A DNA stretch of 64,000 nt from assembly GCA_037131955.1 (NCBI GenBank), contig JBAXQC010000007.1, positions 8,053 to 72,052 on the forward strand. The letters are read 5' to 3'. The notes under the pieces are model-generated. The model had not been told where the DNA came from. It worked only from the letters and a program-made list of their open reading frames with translations, and searched no databases. Source of the DNA: CAIMMJ01 sp037131955 (GTDB lineage: Bacteria; Bacteroidota; Bacteroidia; UBA4408). Shown here piece after piece: positions 42,201 through 51,174 of the stretch. The first letter of the stretch is position 1. Each line of letters starts with the position of its first letter. Position numbers and translations under genes: made by a program.

Positions 42201-43935
42201 AAAATATTTAAACTTGAAGTTTTTACTGCTGGTTATTTGTTTTCCTGTAATTGTTGTAGCACAAAAAAGCGAAGGAAATTTAGGTGCTGAGCAAGTAAAT
42301 GTAGTTCAAGGTTACAGCCCAACAGTTGCAGAGGCAGTAAAAATTAATGATAATCCTGTTGTAAAAGATACTGTAGCGCCTGCTCCAAGAATTAAGTATT
42401 CGTTTTTACAAACAAAAATGGAAACTAATTTTATTCCTGATACCATTAAGCCCGCAAAAATGAGAGGAGAACCATTGGCGAAATTGTATCCGGGATTACT
42501 AAAAGTTGGTTTAGGAAATTATTCTACTCCTTTTGGAGAATTGTACTTAGGTAGTTTACGTTCAAAAACATATCAAGTGGGTGTGCATGTTAAACATTTT
42601 TCTTCTAACTATACAGCAAAGAACAGAGGCGATGCAGGGTTTAGCGATAACTTGGCAGTTGCTAATGGTAAATATTTTGTAAAAGAACACATTTTGGCTG
42701 CAGAAATTGGATACAATAGAAATGCAAATAGATTTTACGGATACACTAATCGTTTGTTCGAAAATTATTTTGATACACTAAATAACAAGCAATTTTATCA
42801 ATCGTTTAATACCACTGCAAGTGTTGAGAGTAGATTTGCAGATACAAATTTATTACGTCACAAAGAAAAAATACATTACCGCTATACCAATGATAGATGG
42901 AGTTCCAGAGAGAATAATTTTTTAGTTTCAACAGAACTCAGTAAAAGATATGGCAATGAAATTTACGGTGGTGCTTTGGAATGGAATCATTTTAATTATT
43001 TAATTTCACCTGAAGTAATAAGTGGTTTAACACCCATAAAGGCAGACATCTTAAAATTAAATCCTTTTGTAAAAGTTAGAAACAAGAGGTGGAATGCCGT
43101 TTTAGGAATTAATATGTTTTACGAAGTTCAAGACCAGTTTATACATTTTTTTCCTAATGTTTTGGTTAATGCCGTGCTTTGGGAAAATGTTGCTTCGGCA
43201 TATTTATCAGTGAATGGAGCAACTACTAGAAACAGTTTTTATTCTGTATCGCAAATTAATCCATTTATAATTACACCATTAAATACATTTAATACCAATA
43301 CGCCAATAGATGCATTGTTGGGTGTAAAAGGAAAAATAAGCAAAGAGCTCTCGTATAATGTTTCTGGTAATTACAAACTCATTCAAAACATGCCTTTATT
43401 TGTAAATCAAATAAATTATTTTGCTAACTATAATCAGGAAGACGCTCCAGGAAATATACCGCATGATTTTAGGTATATTTTAATTGACGACGATTGCAAT
43501 TACTTTAATGTTTCAGGATTTTTGTCGTATGAATTAAACTCAAAAATAGTTGTTGATTTAAAAGGTAATTATTACAACTATAAAATGGCAACAGAGCAAA
43601 AGGCTTGGTTTAAACCTTTGTATGATATTTCTTTGGCTGCAAATTACAGATTAGAAGAAAAGTTTAATTTTAAGTTAAATGTATTTTATATTGGTCAGCA
43701 ATTTGGAAAAAGAGTTTACCCAAATAGCAATTTCACTGGATTAATTCCAGATAATTTTGATGCATACAAAATCAAATCATGGGTTGACCTAAATCTGGGA
43801 GCAAACTATCAATACAATAAAAGGTTAGGGGCTTTCGTTTCTGTAAATAATATCTTAGGAACAAGGTATCAAAGATGGTTAGATTATCCCACTCAATCGT
43901 TTAATTTTTTGATAGGAGCAACACTATCTTTTTAA
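42184..43935 (+). CDS. outer-membrane beta-barrel protein, TonB-receptor-like
   Basis: 584 residues from ATG 42184; an upstream ATG at 42145 is less likely because the signal peptide (KTRNKKYLNLKFLLLVICFP, cleavage near VVAQ) starts at 42184. After a short plug-like segment (EGNLGAEQVNVVQGYSPTVA) come many amphipathic strands ending in aromatic residues, last strand SFNFLIGATLSF. It resembles the barrel half of a TonB-dependent receptor without a full plug. It overlaps the TPR gene and probably works with it at the outer membrane. Confidence 0.8.
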   Translation: MKTRNKKYLNLKFLLLVICFPVIVVAQKSEGNLGAEQVNVVQGYSPTVAEAVKINDNPVVKDTVAPAPRIKYSFLQTKMETNFIPDTIKPAKMRGEPLAKLYPGLLKVGLGNYSTPFGELYLGSLRSKTYQVGVHVKHFSSNYTAKNRGDAGFSDNLAVANGKYFVKEHILAAEIGYNRNANRFYGYTNRLFENYFDTLNNKQFYQSFNTTASVESRFADTNLLRHKEKIHYRYTNDRWSSRENNFLVSTELSKRYGNEIYGGALEWNHFNYLISPEVISGLTPIKADILKLNPFVKVRNKRWNAVLGINMFYEVQDQFIHFFPNVLVNAVLWENVASAYLSVNGATTRNSFYSVSQINPFIITPLNTFNTNTPIDALLGVKGKISKELSYNVSGNYKLIQNMPLFVNQINYFANYNQEDAPGNIPHDFRYILIDDDCNYFNVSGFLSYELNSKIVVDLKGNYYNYKMATEQKAWFKPLYDISLAANYRLEEKFNFKLNVFYIGQQFGKRVYPNSNFTGLIPDNFDAYKIKSWVDLNLGANYQYNKRLGAFVSVNNILGTRYQRWLDYPTQSFNFLIGATLSF

Positions 43936-43982
43936 TTTAGTAATTGCGGATACCTTTATTTGCTAGGAACATATAATTTTAT

Positions 43983-45428
43983 ATGATAAGATTTTGTTTT
44001 CTTTTTGTTTTTTCGTTTAGTTTTTCATTGGCTCAAGTTTCAAAAAGCACGGAGATAAAATCTTCTTCTATCATAGGAAGCTCTGCTATAAATGGTGAAG
44101 CATTGTTAGAAATTACGCCAAAGAGAATTGAAAAATTTAAGGTTGAAAAAAATAAATCAAACGAAGTAAATTTTAGTGTTCCGTTTGCAGGTGCACAAAT
44201 AGAAAATAAGAAGGACAAAAAGAAATTGAGAGACAAAATAATTCTAAGTGTTCAATTGTATTATTCTTCCTATAAATTAGCTAAAGATTTTTCTCAACCT
44301 ATTTTAAATAAATCAAGGTTTGATTCCTTACTTAAGATTATGCCTTCGCTCAAGAAAAATACATACGTAAAATGGGAAGTTTTTGAGCAAACTGGTGCTA
44401 AAAAAGAAGAAGACGCAAAGAAATTATTTCACGGATTTAGAATTACATATTGTGATGCTCCAACTGAGGAATCGGCAAGTGATGAATTGGACTATTTTAA
44501 GAGAGTTTTAAGCCTGGATTCTTTGGGTTCATTTGAGAATATTGTTGAAGAAAAATATAAGATAAAAGCAAAGACATTTAAAACTGGTTACGATCCAATT
44601 TTAAAAAGCAGAAAAGAAAAGAAAATTGTTTACAGTAAAAAAGGAATACTCAACAGGAAAGAACATATTGATGTTGCTGCACCAGAAACTACAATTATTA
44701 AGAAAGTAGTTGGTCGTAGATATATTCCGCCCAAAGGACTTTCAATAGATTATGAAGGATTTAGGTCTCCATTAGGCATTCCTTACGTTAAACAGCATTT
44801 AGATTCTACAGTATTTAAGGCATTAAGCAGAATTAACATCACTACAAATAACACCTTAATTGTGGTTGATGTAACCGGCAGCATGGCACCTTATTCTTTA
44901 CAGATTTGCTTGTGGAATAGACTAAATTTTAAAACTGGTGAGTCTAACCATTATGTTTTATTTAATGACGGCGATGCCAAGAGCACTAATCAAAAGAAGA
45001 TAGGAAGCACAGGTGGTGTATATCCAATTAAAATTGACTCAGTAATCGATCTCGAAAAAAATATGATTAAGGTAATGCAACGTGGATTTGGCGGTGATAT
45101 TCCGGAAAACAATTTGGAAGCAATTATCGCTGGAATCAAAAAATTTCCAAATACAAAAGAAGTCATTATGATAGCTGATAATTTTGCAGCTGTTAGAGAC
45201 ATGGTGTTGCTAGAAAAAATTAAAACTCCGGTGAAAGTTATTTTATGTGGCGTTTACGATTTACGATACAATTGTGATTATTTAAATATTGCAAAACAAA
45301 CCAAAGGAAGTTTGCATACAATGGAAAATGATTACATCAATTTACATTCCATAAAAGAAGGGGAAGTGCTAGAAATGAAAGGGTTTAACTATAAGTTAAT
45401 AAAAGGCAAATTTCAGCCGGTGTTCTAG
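43983..45428 (+). CDS. secreted protein with von Willebrand factor A-like domain
   Basis: 481 residues with a signal peptide (MIRFCFLFVFSFSFSLAQ). The C-terminal third looks like a vWA fold: NTLIVVDVTGSMAPYSLQIC contains the first MIDAS loop in the form DVTGS, and GGDIPENNLEAIIAGIKKFP and EVIMIADNFAAVRDM lie where the following helix and strand belong. The N-terminal two thirds are unassigned. vWA domains bind divalent metal and protein ligands. It follows the barrel gene by 47 bases. Confidence 0.7.
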   Translation: MIRFCFLFVFSFSFSLAQVSKSTEIKSSSIIGSSAINGEALLEITPKRIEKFKVEKNKSNEVNFSVPFAGAQIENKKDKKKLRDKIILSVQLYYSSYKLAKDFSQPILNKSRFDSLLKIMPSLKKNTYVKWEVFEQTGAKKEEDAKKLFHGFRITYCDAPTEESASDELDYFKRVLSLDSLGSFENIVEEKYKIKAKTFKTGYDPILKSRKEKKIVYSKKGILNRKEHIDVAAPETTIIKKVVGRRYIPPKGLSIDYEGFRSPLGIPYVKQHLDSTVFKALSRINITTNNTLIVVDVTGSMAPYSLQICLWNRLNFKTGESNHYVLFNDGDAKSTNQKKIGSTGGVYPIKIDSVIDLEKNMIKVMQRGFGGDIPENNLEAIIAGIKKFPNTKEVIMIADNFAAVRDMVLLEKIKTPVKVILCGVYDLRYNCDYLNIAKQTKGSLHTMENDYINLHSIKEGEVLEMKGFNYKLIKGKFQPVF

Positions 45429-45447
45429 AAATATTGCAAAATAACTT

Positions 45448-45455
45448 TACTTTTG
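45448..45455 (+). promoter_or_regulatory. candidate promoter -7 element for the AsmA-family gene
   Basis: TACTTTTG matches TAnnTTTG exactly and is 33 bases before the ATG, the same distance as in the rpsF promoter. The 4 bases 19 upstream are CTAG rather than TTTG. Confidence 0.45.
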
Positions 45456-45488
45456 AACACTAACACAATCACTTAATTAGAAAATAAC

Positions 45489-48197
45489 ATGAAAAAATTT
45501 ATAAAAATAGCTGCCCTTGTTTTTGTTTTAATGTTTGCTGTTTTAATTTCCATACCTTTTTTATTCAAAGATAAAATTGTTGCAAAAGTTAAGGAAGAAG
45601 CAAATAAAAATTTAAACGCTACCGTAAATTTTGGTGAATTTGACATTTCAATCATTTCCTCATTTCCTAATTTAAAATTCTCAATAAACGAACTTAGTAT
45701 TATTGGCAAAGATGATTTTTTAGGAGATACATTAATTTTCTCCAAGATTACAGCGTTAAATTTGAATTTGATGAGTGTGATAAAAGGAGAAAAATATCAA
45801 ATAAATTCGATAGTAATAAATAATGCTACAATTAATGCATTGGTTAATAAATTAGGGAAGGCAAATTGGGACATTTCAAAACCAAGCGAACCAAGCGCTC
45901 CAAGTGCTGAATCTAGTAATTTTAAAATGCAACTTTCCAAGTTTGAAATTCAAAATTCAAAGATCGTTTACGACGACAAACAGATGGGTTTTAAAACAAA
46001 ATTAATTGGATTGAACCATACATTAAGGGGAGATTTTACTCAGGATGTTTTTTTAATGGAAACGTTTACAGAAATTGAAAAATGGTCTATGATGTATGGA
46101 GGTATCGCCTATCTGAAAAACGTTAGAACAAAAATTAAAGCAGATCTAGATGCAAATATGCCTGAATTTAAATTTACATTTAAAAAGAACGAATTTGAGT
46201 TGAATGATTTAAAGTTAGGACTAGACGGATACTTTGCAATGCCCAAAGAAGACATGGACATGGATTTGAAATTTAATTGTGCACAAACAAGTTTTGCAAG
46301 TTTTCTTTCGTTGATTCCAGGCTGCTATACCGCCGATTTTAAAGATATAAAAACAAAAGGAAGTTTTTCATTGTCGGCTTTTGTTAAAGGTATTTATAAT
46401 GATAAAAAAATGCCTGCATTCGCCATAGATTTAATCGTTTCAAATGCCAGCTTTCAATACCCTTCATTGCCAAAATCAGTTAACAACATTAACCTTGACG
46501 TTAAAGTAAAAAATCCCAATGGAAATCCTGATAGAACCGCAATTGATATAAATAAATTTCATGCAGAGATGGGCAACAATCCTTTAGATGTGGCCATGCA
46601 TATTTTAACTCCAGTAAGCGATCCCTTTGTTGATGGTACAATTAAAGGAAGAGTTGATTTGAATTCGATAAAAGAATTTGTTCCATTAGAAAGCGATCAA
46701 AAATTAAGCGGGGTAATTACTGCTGATGTTTATTTAAGAGGAAATAAATCTACTATCGACAACAAAAAATATTCTGAATTTATTGCAAAGGGAAATTTTA
46801 TGGTAGAGAACATGAATTATGTAAGTAAAGAAATTCCTTACGGCATGTCTATTTCAAAAGCAGTATTAAACTTTACTCCTAAAGCTGCAGAGCTAACTCA
46901 GTTTAATTCTAAAATTGGAAAAAGTGATTTAAATGCATCAGGTAAAATTGAAAATTTTATTGGTTATGCTCTAGCAGACGAAAAGCTGAAAGGTAAATTT
47001 TTAGTGAATTCAAATTACCTTGATGTGAATGAAATAATGGGAGAGCAAACTACTCCTGAAACAGCAGCAGATACCTCTAAGTCAGGCATTGTAGAAGTTC
47101 CTGCAAACATAGATTTTGAGCTAGACGGAAATTTTTCTAGAATGTTGTACAGCAACATGGACATGAGAAATGTAAAAGGTAAGATAGTAGTCAGAGACAG
47201 CAAGGTTTCTATGCAAGATTTATTTATGCTTTTATTAGACGGTTCAATGGTATTAAATGGTAGTTATTCTACTGCTAATCTTAAAAAGCCCGAAGTAGAT
47301 TTTAGCATGAAAATAGATAATTTTGATTTATCAAAAACTGTAAAAACTTTCAATACCATAGAAAAATTAGCCCCCATAGCAAAACAATCTAATGGTAAAT
47401 TCTCTACTTTATTGGCTTTTACATCTAATTTAAAACAGGACATGAGTCCGGAGCTTACCACTTTAAATGGTGAGGGCAAACTACAAACCAAGCAATTAGT
47501 TATAACAAACTTTCCTATGTTCAGTAAAATTGCCGATGCTATTAAAATGCCAGAGTATAAAAACCTGCCATTAAATAATACTAATCTTTCATTTTCTTTT
47601 AAGAATGGGAGAGTTAACGTACAGCCGTTTGACGTTAAAATAAAAAATTCTGTATTTAATATTGGGGGTTCACAAGGATTTGATCAAACAATAGATTATA
47701 AAGTAAAAGCAGAGGTGCAAACAAAAGATTTAGGGGCCGGAGCAAATCAAGTGGCCTCTAACCTAACAGCATTGGCGAACTCAAAAGGAGCAAATTTTTC
47801 TGTTGGAGATAAAATTACTTTAAATATGGTTGTTACAGGAACTGTGGCGGATCCAAAATTAGATGCTGGTTTATCTGATTTAAAGAATAATTTAAAAGAT
47901 CAGGCAAGAGCAGAGTTAGAGAAAAAGAAAAAGGAGTTAGAAGATAAAGCAAGAGCAGAAGCAGATAAAAAGAAGGCAGAGTTGGAGAATAAAGCCAATG
48001 CAGAACTCGAAAAGAAGAAAACAGAATTGGAGGCAAAGAGAAAAGCAGAAGAAGATAAACTAAAAGCAGAGGCAGATAAAAAGAAGAAAGAATTAGAGGA
48101 AAAAGCAAAAGCAGAAGCAGAAAAAAAGAAAAAAGAAGTAGAGGATAAAGCTAAAAAAGAAGCAGAGAAAAAGCTGAAAGGCTTATTTGGAAAATAG
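45489..48197 (+). CDS. AsmA-family protein with charged coiled-coil tail
   Basis: 902 residues. One N-terminal helix (FIKIAALVFVLMFAVLISIP) anchors a large periplasmic beta-rich region with the AsmA layout: NLNATVNFGEFDISIISSFP near the start and GRVNVQPFDVKIKNSVFNIG, followed by the GSQGFDQTIDYKVKAEV block near 720. AsmA/TamB-type proteins bridge inner and outer membrane and influence lipid transport. The last ~100 residues (about 800-902) are a low-complexity coiled coil of KKKELEDKARAEADKKK units, unusual for the family. Confidence 0.88.
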   Translation: MKKFIKIAALVFVLMFAVLISIPFLFKDKIVAKVKEEANKNLNATVNFGEFDISIISSFPNLKFSINELSIIGKDDFLGDTLIFSKITALNLNLMSVIKGEKYQINSIVINNATINALVNKLGKANWDISKPSEPSAPSAESSNFKMQLSKFEIQNSKIVYDDKQMGFKTKLIGLNHTLRGDFTQDVFLMETFTEIEKWSMMYGGIAYLKNVRTKIKADLDANMPEFKFTFKKNEFELNDLKLGLDGYFAMPKEDMDMDLKFNCAQTSFASFLSLIPGCYTADFKDIKTKGSFSLSAFVKGIYNDKKMPAFAIDLIVSNASFQYPSLPKSVNNINLDVKVKNPNGNPDRTAIDINKFHAEMGNNPLDVAMHILTPVSDPFVDGTIKGRVDLNSIKEFVPLESDQKLSGVITADVYLRGNKSTIDNKKYSEFIAKGNFMVENMNYVSKEIPYGMSISKAVLNFTPKAAELTQFNSKIGKSDLNASGKIENFIGYALADEKLKGKFLVNSNYLDVNEIMGEQTTPETAADTSKSGIVEVPANIDFELDGNFSRMLYSNMDMRNVKGKIVVRDSKVSMQDLFMLLLDGSMVLNGSYSTANLKKPEVDFSMKIDNFDLSKTVKTFNTIEKLAPIAKQSNGKFSTLLAFTSNLKQDMSPELTTLNGEGKLQTKQLVITNFPMFSKIADAIKMPEYKNLPLNNTNLSFSFKNGRVNVQPFDVKIKNSVFNIGGSQGFDQTIDYKVKAEVQTKDLGAGANQVASNLTALANSKGANFSVGDKITLNMVVTGTVADPKLDAGLSDLKNNLKDQARAELEKKKKELEDKARAEADKKKAELENKANAELEKKKTELEAKRKAEEDKLKAEADKKKKELEEKAKAEAEKKKKEVEDKAKKEAEKKLKGLFGK

Positions 48198-48198
48198 T

Positions 48199-49587
48199 TT
48201 ATTTTTTTAGATGTTGTTTTCTTAAATCTCTTTCGGGCAAGCCTTTTATTGCATTATCAGAATCCGTAGGTATAAGTGTGTTATCGTAGCCATCGAACCA
48301 ATTATTTTTCCAGAATATTTTAAAGTAAGTTTCCTTGCTCATGCTATCGTAGTGCAAAAGAGAAGAGGTATATTGTTTTGTTTGAAATATATTTAATTGA
48401 ATTCCAAAAATTACTAATAGTGCAACAGCTTGTTGCACAATTGCATTTGATTTTAAAATTTGGCTAACTGCAGCACACATTGGTATTGCAAGCAAGGGGA
48501 AAGAATCTATAAGTGCCCTTTGGCTAAAACTTCCTCCATACCACCAGCACCACCAACAAGATATTATATAAAGATTTAATGGAATAAAAATATACAATAC
48601 AGTGCTCCATTGTTTGGTATATTGTTTAAGAAAAATAATCCCAACAAATCCTAAAATAATTAGTGGTGTATAAATAAAAAGTCCTTTTCTCCAACTAAAT
48701 AAAATATCATATAAATGAGGATTTGTCCAGAAAAAATTTTCACCTGTGTAAGAATAAAAAAAATAACTCCCTGTTTGCATTTTCCAATAGAAAAATTGAG
48801 GTATCCAAATTGTTATTCCTGCTATTAAAATGAGAATTATGTGTAAATAATTTTTTAGATATAGGTTAACTCTTGTTTGAAATTCTTTTAAAGAGTTTAC
48901 GTCATAAAGTAAAAATGCTGTTCCTATGATAATATTAGTTGGTCTTATAAGCGAAATTAAGCCCAGGGTTAAACCAATACCAATGGCGTTTATAATTGTC
49001 TTGTTTTTATGCCAATTAACTGTTAGTAGGAGAAATAAAGAAAAAAGAAAAAAAGAATAAGCATGGCTCATTAGCACATCATGAGTAACGTAGCAAAATA
49101 AATTTGTTCCAATTCCTAAAATTATTAATGTAATTCCAACTGCAGTGTTGTTAAAAAAGTTGAGCAATAATTTTCTCAAAAAAAGTAAACCTAGAAAAGC
49201 GTAAAGCAAAGTTCCAATTACTAACCATGACTTATAATGTTGGGTAAAGCCATTTGCCTTATATACCTTTGAGTTTAGACTTGCGTTGTGTCCTATTGCA
49301 AAGAAAGGACTGTACAACATTGCCATCCCCATTGTCATTTTAAAGTACTTTTTTCCTTCAGGAGTTTTTAAGTGCCAATAGCTATTGTTAGGTATATTTT
49401 GCATGGTATCTAAAAACTTCAAGCTTAAATCGTGGTGTATAAAATATGCGGGTAAATAGCTATAATATTGTATTACATCGCTAGAGATAATATCTTGTTC
49501 TTCTCTGTTGTTTTGTTTTTGTGTAAAAAGCCATGCTATTAAACAAATAAACAACGCAGTTATACTTAAATCAAATTTGTGTTTCAT
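48199..49587 (-). CDS. polytopic membrane protein, GT-C glycosyltransferase-like
   Basis: 462 residues with about ten membrane helices. The first periplasmic loop holds acidic residues (ISSDVIQYYSYLPAYFIHHD) in the position typical of GT-C enzymes that use lipid-linked sugars, and HDVLMSHAYSFFLFSLFLLL and ISLIRPTNIIIG follow. No specific family motif is decisive. It lies immediately downstream of the YdcF-like gene on the same strand; both are envelope proteins. Confidence 0.6.
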   Translation of the reverse strand: MKHKFDLSITALFICLIAWLFTQKQNNREEQDIISSDVIQYYSYLPAYFIHHDLSLKFLDTMQNIPNNSYWHLKTPEGKKYFKMTMGMAMLYSPFFAIGHNASLNSKVYKANGFTQHYKSWLVIGTLLYAFLGLLFLRKLLLNFFNNTAVGITLIILGIGTNLFCYVTHDVLMSHAYSFFLFSLFLLLTVNWHKNKTIINAIGIGLTLGLISLIRPTNIIIGTAFLLYDVNSLKEFQTRVNLYLKNYLHIILILIAGITIWIPQFFYWKMQTGSYFFYSYTGENFFWTNPHLYDILFSWRKGLFIYTPLIILGFVGIIFLKQYTKQWSTVLYIFIPLNLYIISCWWCWWYGGSFSQRALIDSFPLLAIPMCAAVSQILKSNAIVQQAVALLVIFGIQLNIFQTKQYTSSLLHYDSMSKETYFKIFWKNNWFDGYDNTLIPTDSDNAIKGLPERDLRKQHLKK

Positions 49588-49605
49588 TATTTAGTTGAAT
49601 TTGTT

Positions 49606-50376
49606 TTAAATTTTACCAGTTATCCAATAAGAAATATACCCTATCCACTCGTGAATTATATTGTCCCACATTTGATATACTCCAGTTTTTGGAACCAGTA
49701 ATTCATCGGGATAAATTTTAGCTTCGCCACTTCTTCCATCGGCAGCAAACGCAAAAGTTTTTATTCCTTGTTTTTCAAAACACTTTATAGAACGTCGCAT
49801 GTGATAGCCACTAGTAACTAACAAATAAGTATCGTTTAATGAGTAACCATTTTTAATTAAAACATCTTTAGTAAATTTTGCATTTTCGTAAGTGTTTTTT
49901 GAACTTGATTCAATTAAAATATCATTGGAGTTTATGCCAATTGAAACTAAATATTCTTTCACAAAAATAGATTCTATTTCCTCTGGCCTTTTTATGCTTC
50001 CTGAACCACCGCTGATTAAAATTTTGTTTACATAACCTTGTTTGTACAATTGAAGAGTTTGAAAAATTCTATCGCAACTTTGATTAAAATGGATTCTTTT
50101 TAAATTAAAATCATAATAGCTAAATCCACTCAAGACAATTGCAATTTTTGTATTTTTTGGAATTTCTTTTTTCTCAATTGGTTTAATTTCCCACCAGTGG
50201 TAAACTATGTTTCCAAAGAACTGATTTCCAAAAAAGAAAATCATAAACACCAATAAAAAAAAGTATTTTCTGTTGTTTCTAAATTTTTTTATGAATCCTA
50301 TTAGCAGAGCTAAAATTAAAATCCATGACAATGGAGTTGTGAAATATCCGAGTATTTTTGATGCATAAAAAAACAT
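49606..50376 (-). CDS. YdcF/ElyC (DUF218) family membrane protein
   Basis: 256 residues from ATG 50376. Two N-terminal helices precede the DUF218 domain: KIAIVLSGFSYYDFNLKRIHF, KILISGGSGSIKRPEEIESIF, ILIESSSKNTYENAKFTKDV and YLLVTSGYHMRRSIKCFEKQ, where SxxTYENA and TSxxHMRR are the family signature. An ATG at 50406 is also in frame, but a candidate promoter -7 box at 50389-50396 overlaps it, so 50376 is preferred. DUF218 proteins influence cell-envelope integrity. Confidence 0.88.
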   Translation of the reverse strand: MFFYASKILGYFTTPLSWILILALLIGFIKKFRNNRKYFFLLVFMIFFFGNQFFGNIVYHWWEIKPIEKKEIPKNTKIAIVLSGFSYYDFNLKRIHFNQSCDRIFQTLQLYKQGYVNKILISGGSGSIKRPEEIESIFVKEYLVSIGINSNDILIESSSKNTYENAKFTKDVLIKNGYSLNDTYLLVTSGYHMRRSIKCFEKQGIKTFAFAADGRSGEAKIYPDELLVPKTGVYQMWDNIIHEWIGYISYWITGKI

Positions 50377-50388
50377 AGTACAATAATA

Positions 50389-50396
50389 CAAAAATA
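50389..50396 (-). promoter_or_regulatory. candidate -7 element for the DUF218 gene
   Basis: TATTTTTG on the minus strand is an exact TAnnTTTG match ending 13 bases before ATG 50376; it sits inside the alternative longer reading frame, which argues against that longer start. Confidence 0.42.
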
Positions 50397-50453
50397 TAAA
50401 ACTCAACTATTTATTGAATTGTTTTTATTTATGCTTTTATGAGCAACCTGATA

Positions 50454-50801
50454 CTAAACATGTAATATAGGGCCCTTGCTTATCTCTGATTTTTTTAAAC
50501 TAAAATTAAATTCAATTTTTCTATAACAGTTAAACAGTAATTTTTCTACTTCAAAATTTTCTGTTTCAAAAAAATTCGACGGATTTAGTGGTGCATTTAT
50601 TACACCTGTATTGTCTAAAATTAAAGAAATAAATTTTTCTTTGCCATCGAGTACATCAATAAATAAAGCTGCTCCCGTAAATTTGGGGTCAAATTCAATT
50701 TCATAAAATAGGTCGTTTAATTGAATAGGATTAGGCAATAAAACAGCAACTTTTTCCTGATTGATTAGGTCGATTTATAAATTATCAATTATTGTTTTCA
50801 T
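50454..50801 (-). pseudogene. small gene interrupted by an in-frame TAA
   Basis: From ATG 50801 the minus strand reads MKTIIDNL, a TAA at 50777-50775, then in the same frame IDLINQEKVAVLLPNPIQLN and on for over 100 residues to a stop at 50454. Replacing the stop by a sense codon (for example AAA) gives a smooth protein of ~115 residues. The 94-residue frame from a TTG at 50738 is an alternative if a rare start is used. The gene has no recognisable domain. Confidence 0.5.
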
Positions 50802-50945
50802 TTTAGTTTGTTCAAAATTTTATATTTTATTGACCTCTAATGTTTATTCAATTATTTACAAAGCATGTGTTCCAAATTTCTAGTTTTGTTTACACAAATA
50901 TTGTTGTACTTACATCAAAAAAACTTACAGTTTTAGTTTAATTAA

Positions 50946-50970
50946 TTACAAAAATCTCACATTTAAAAAT
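50946..50970 (+). repeat. 25-base direct repeat, copy 1
   Basis: Begins TTACAAAAATCTCACATTTA and is identical to 51043-51067; start-to-start distance is 97 bases, close to nine helical turns. Confidence 0.9.
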
Positions 50971-51042
50971 CTAATATTTAGATAAAAAACGCAAAGTTAA
51001 ACGGTGTAAACAGATTATATTTTACACTTTTTCTGATTTATT

Positions 51043-51067
51043 TTACAAAAATCTCACATTTAAAAAT
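51043..51067 (+). repeat. 25-base direct repeat, copy 2
   Basis: Identical to 50946-50970. It ends 107 bases before the AraC-type start codon. The inverted repeat at 51004-51027 lies between the two copies. Confidence 0.9.
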
Positions 51068-51174
51068 ATCTTCAAATTATATTGATTCAAATAATTAAAT
51101 AAGTTTTATTTGAATAAAACGATTATTAGAATTGATGTAGGTTTAATTTTTACAACAGATCTTATGCAACACTT

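Larger units (their letters stand above)
50802..51174 (+). promoter_or_regulatory. repeat-rich control region upstream of the AraC-type gene
   Basis: 373 bases without a gene, very AT-rich. It contains a perfect 25-base direct repeat (50946-50970 and 51043-51067), an inverted repeat GTGTAAA-N10-TTTACAC (51004-51027), and a perfect palindrome GTTTTATT-TG-AATAAAAC (51103-51120). Another TTTACAC lies at 50889-50895. The layout fits operator sites for a dimeric regulator, probably the adjacent AraC-type protein itself, though no binding is shown. Confidence 0.55.

Noticed and set aside
47833..48108. Minus-strand frame rich in Leu/Ser over the AsmA coiled-coil tail
   Set aside because: It is the mirror of the Lys/Glu/Ala repeat in the real gene and shows only low-complexity residues.
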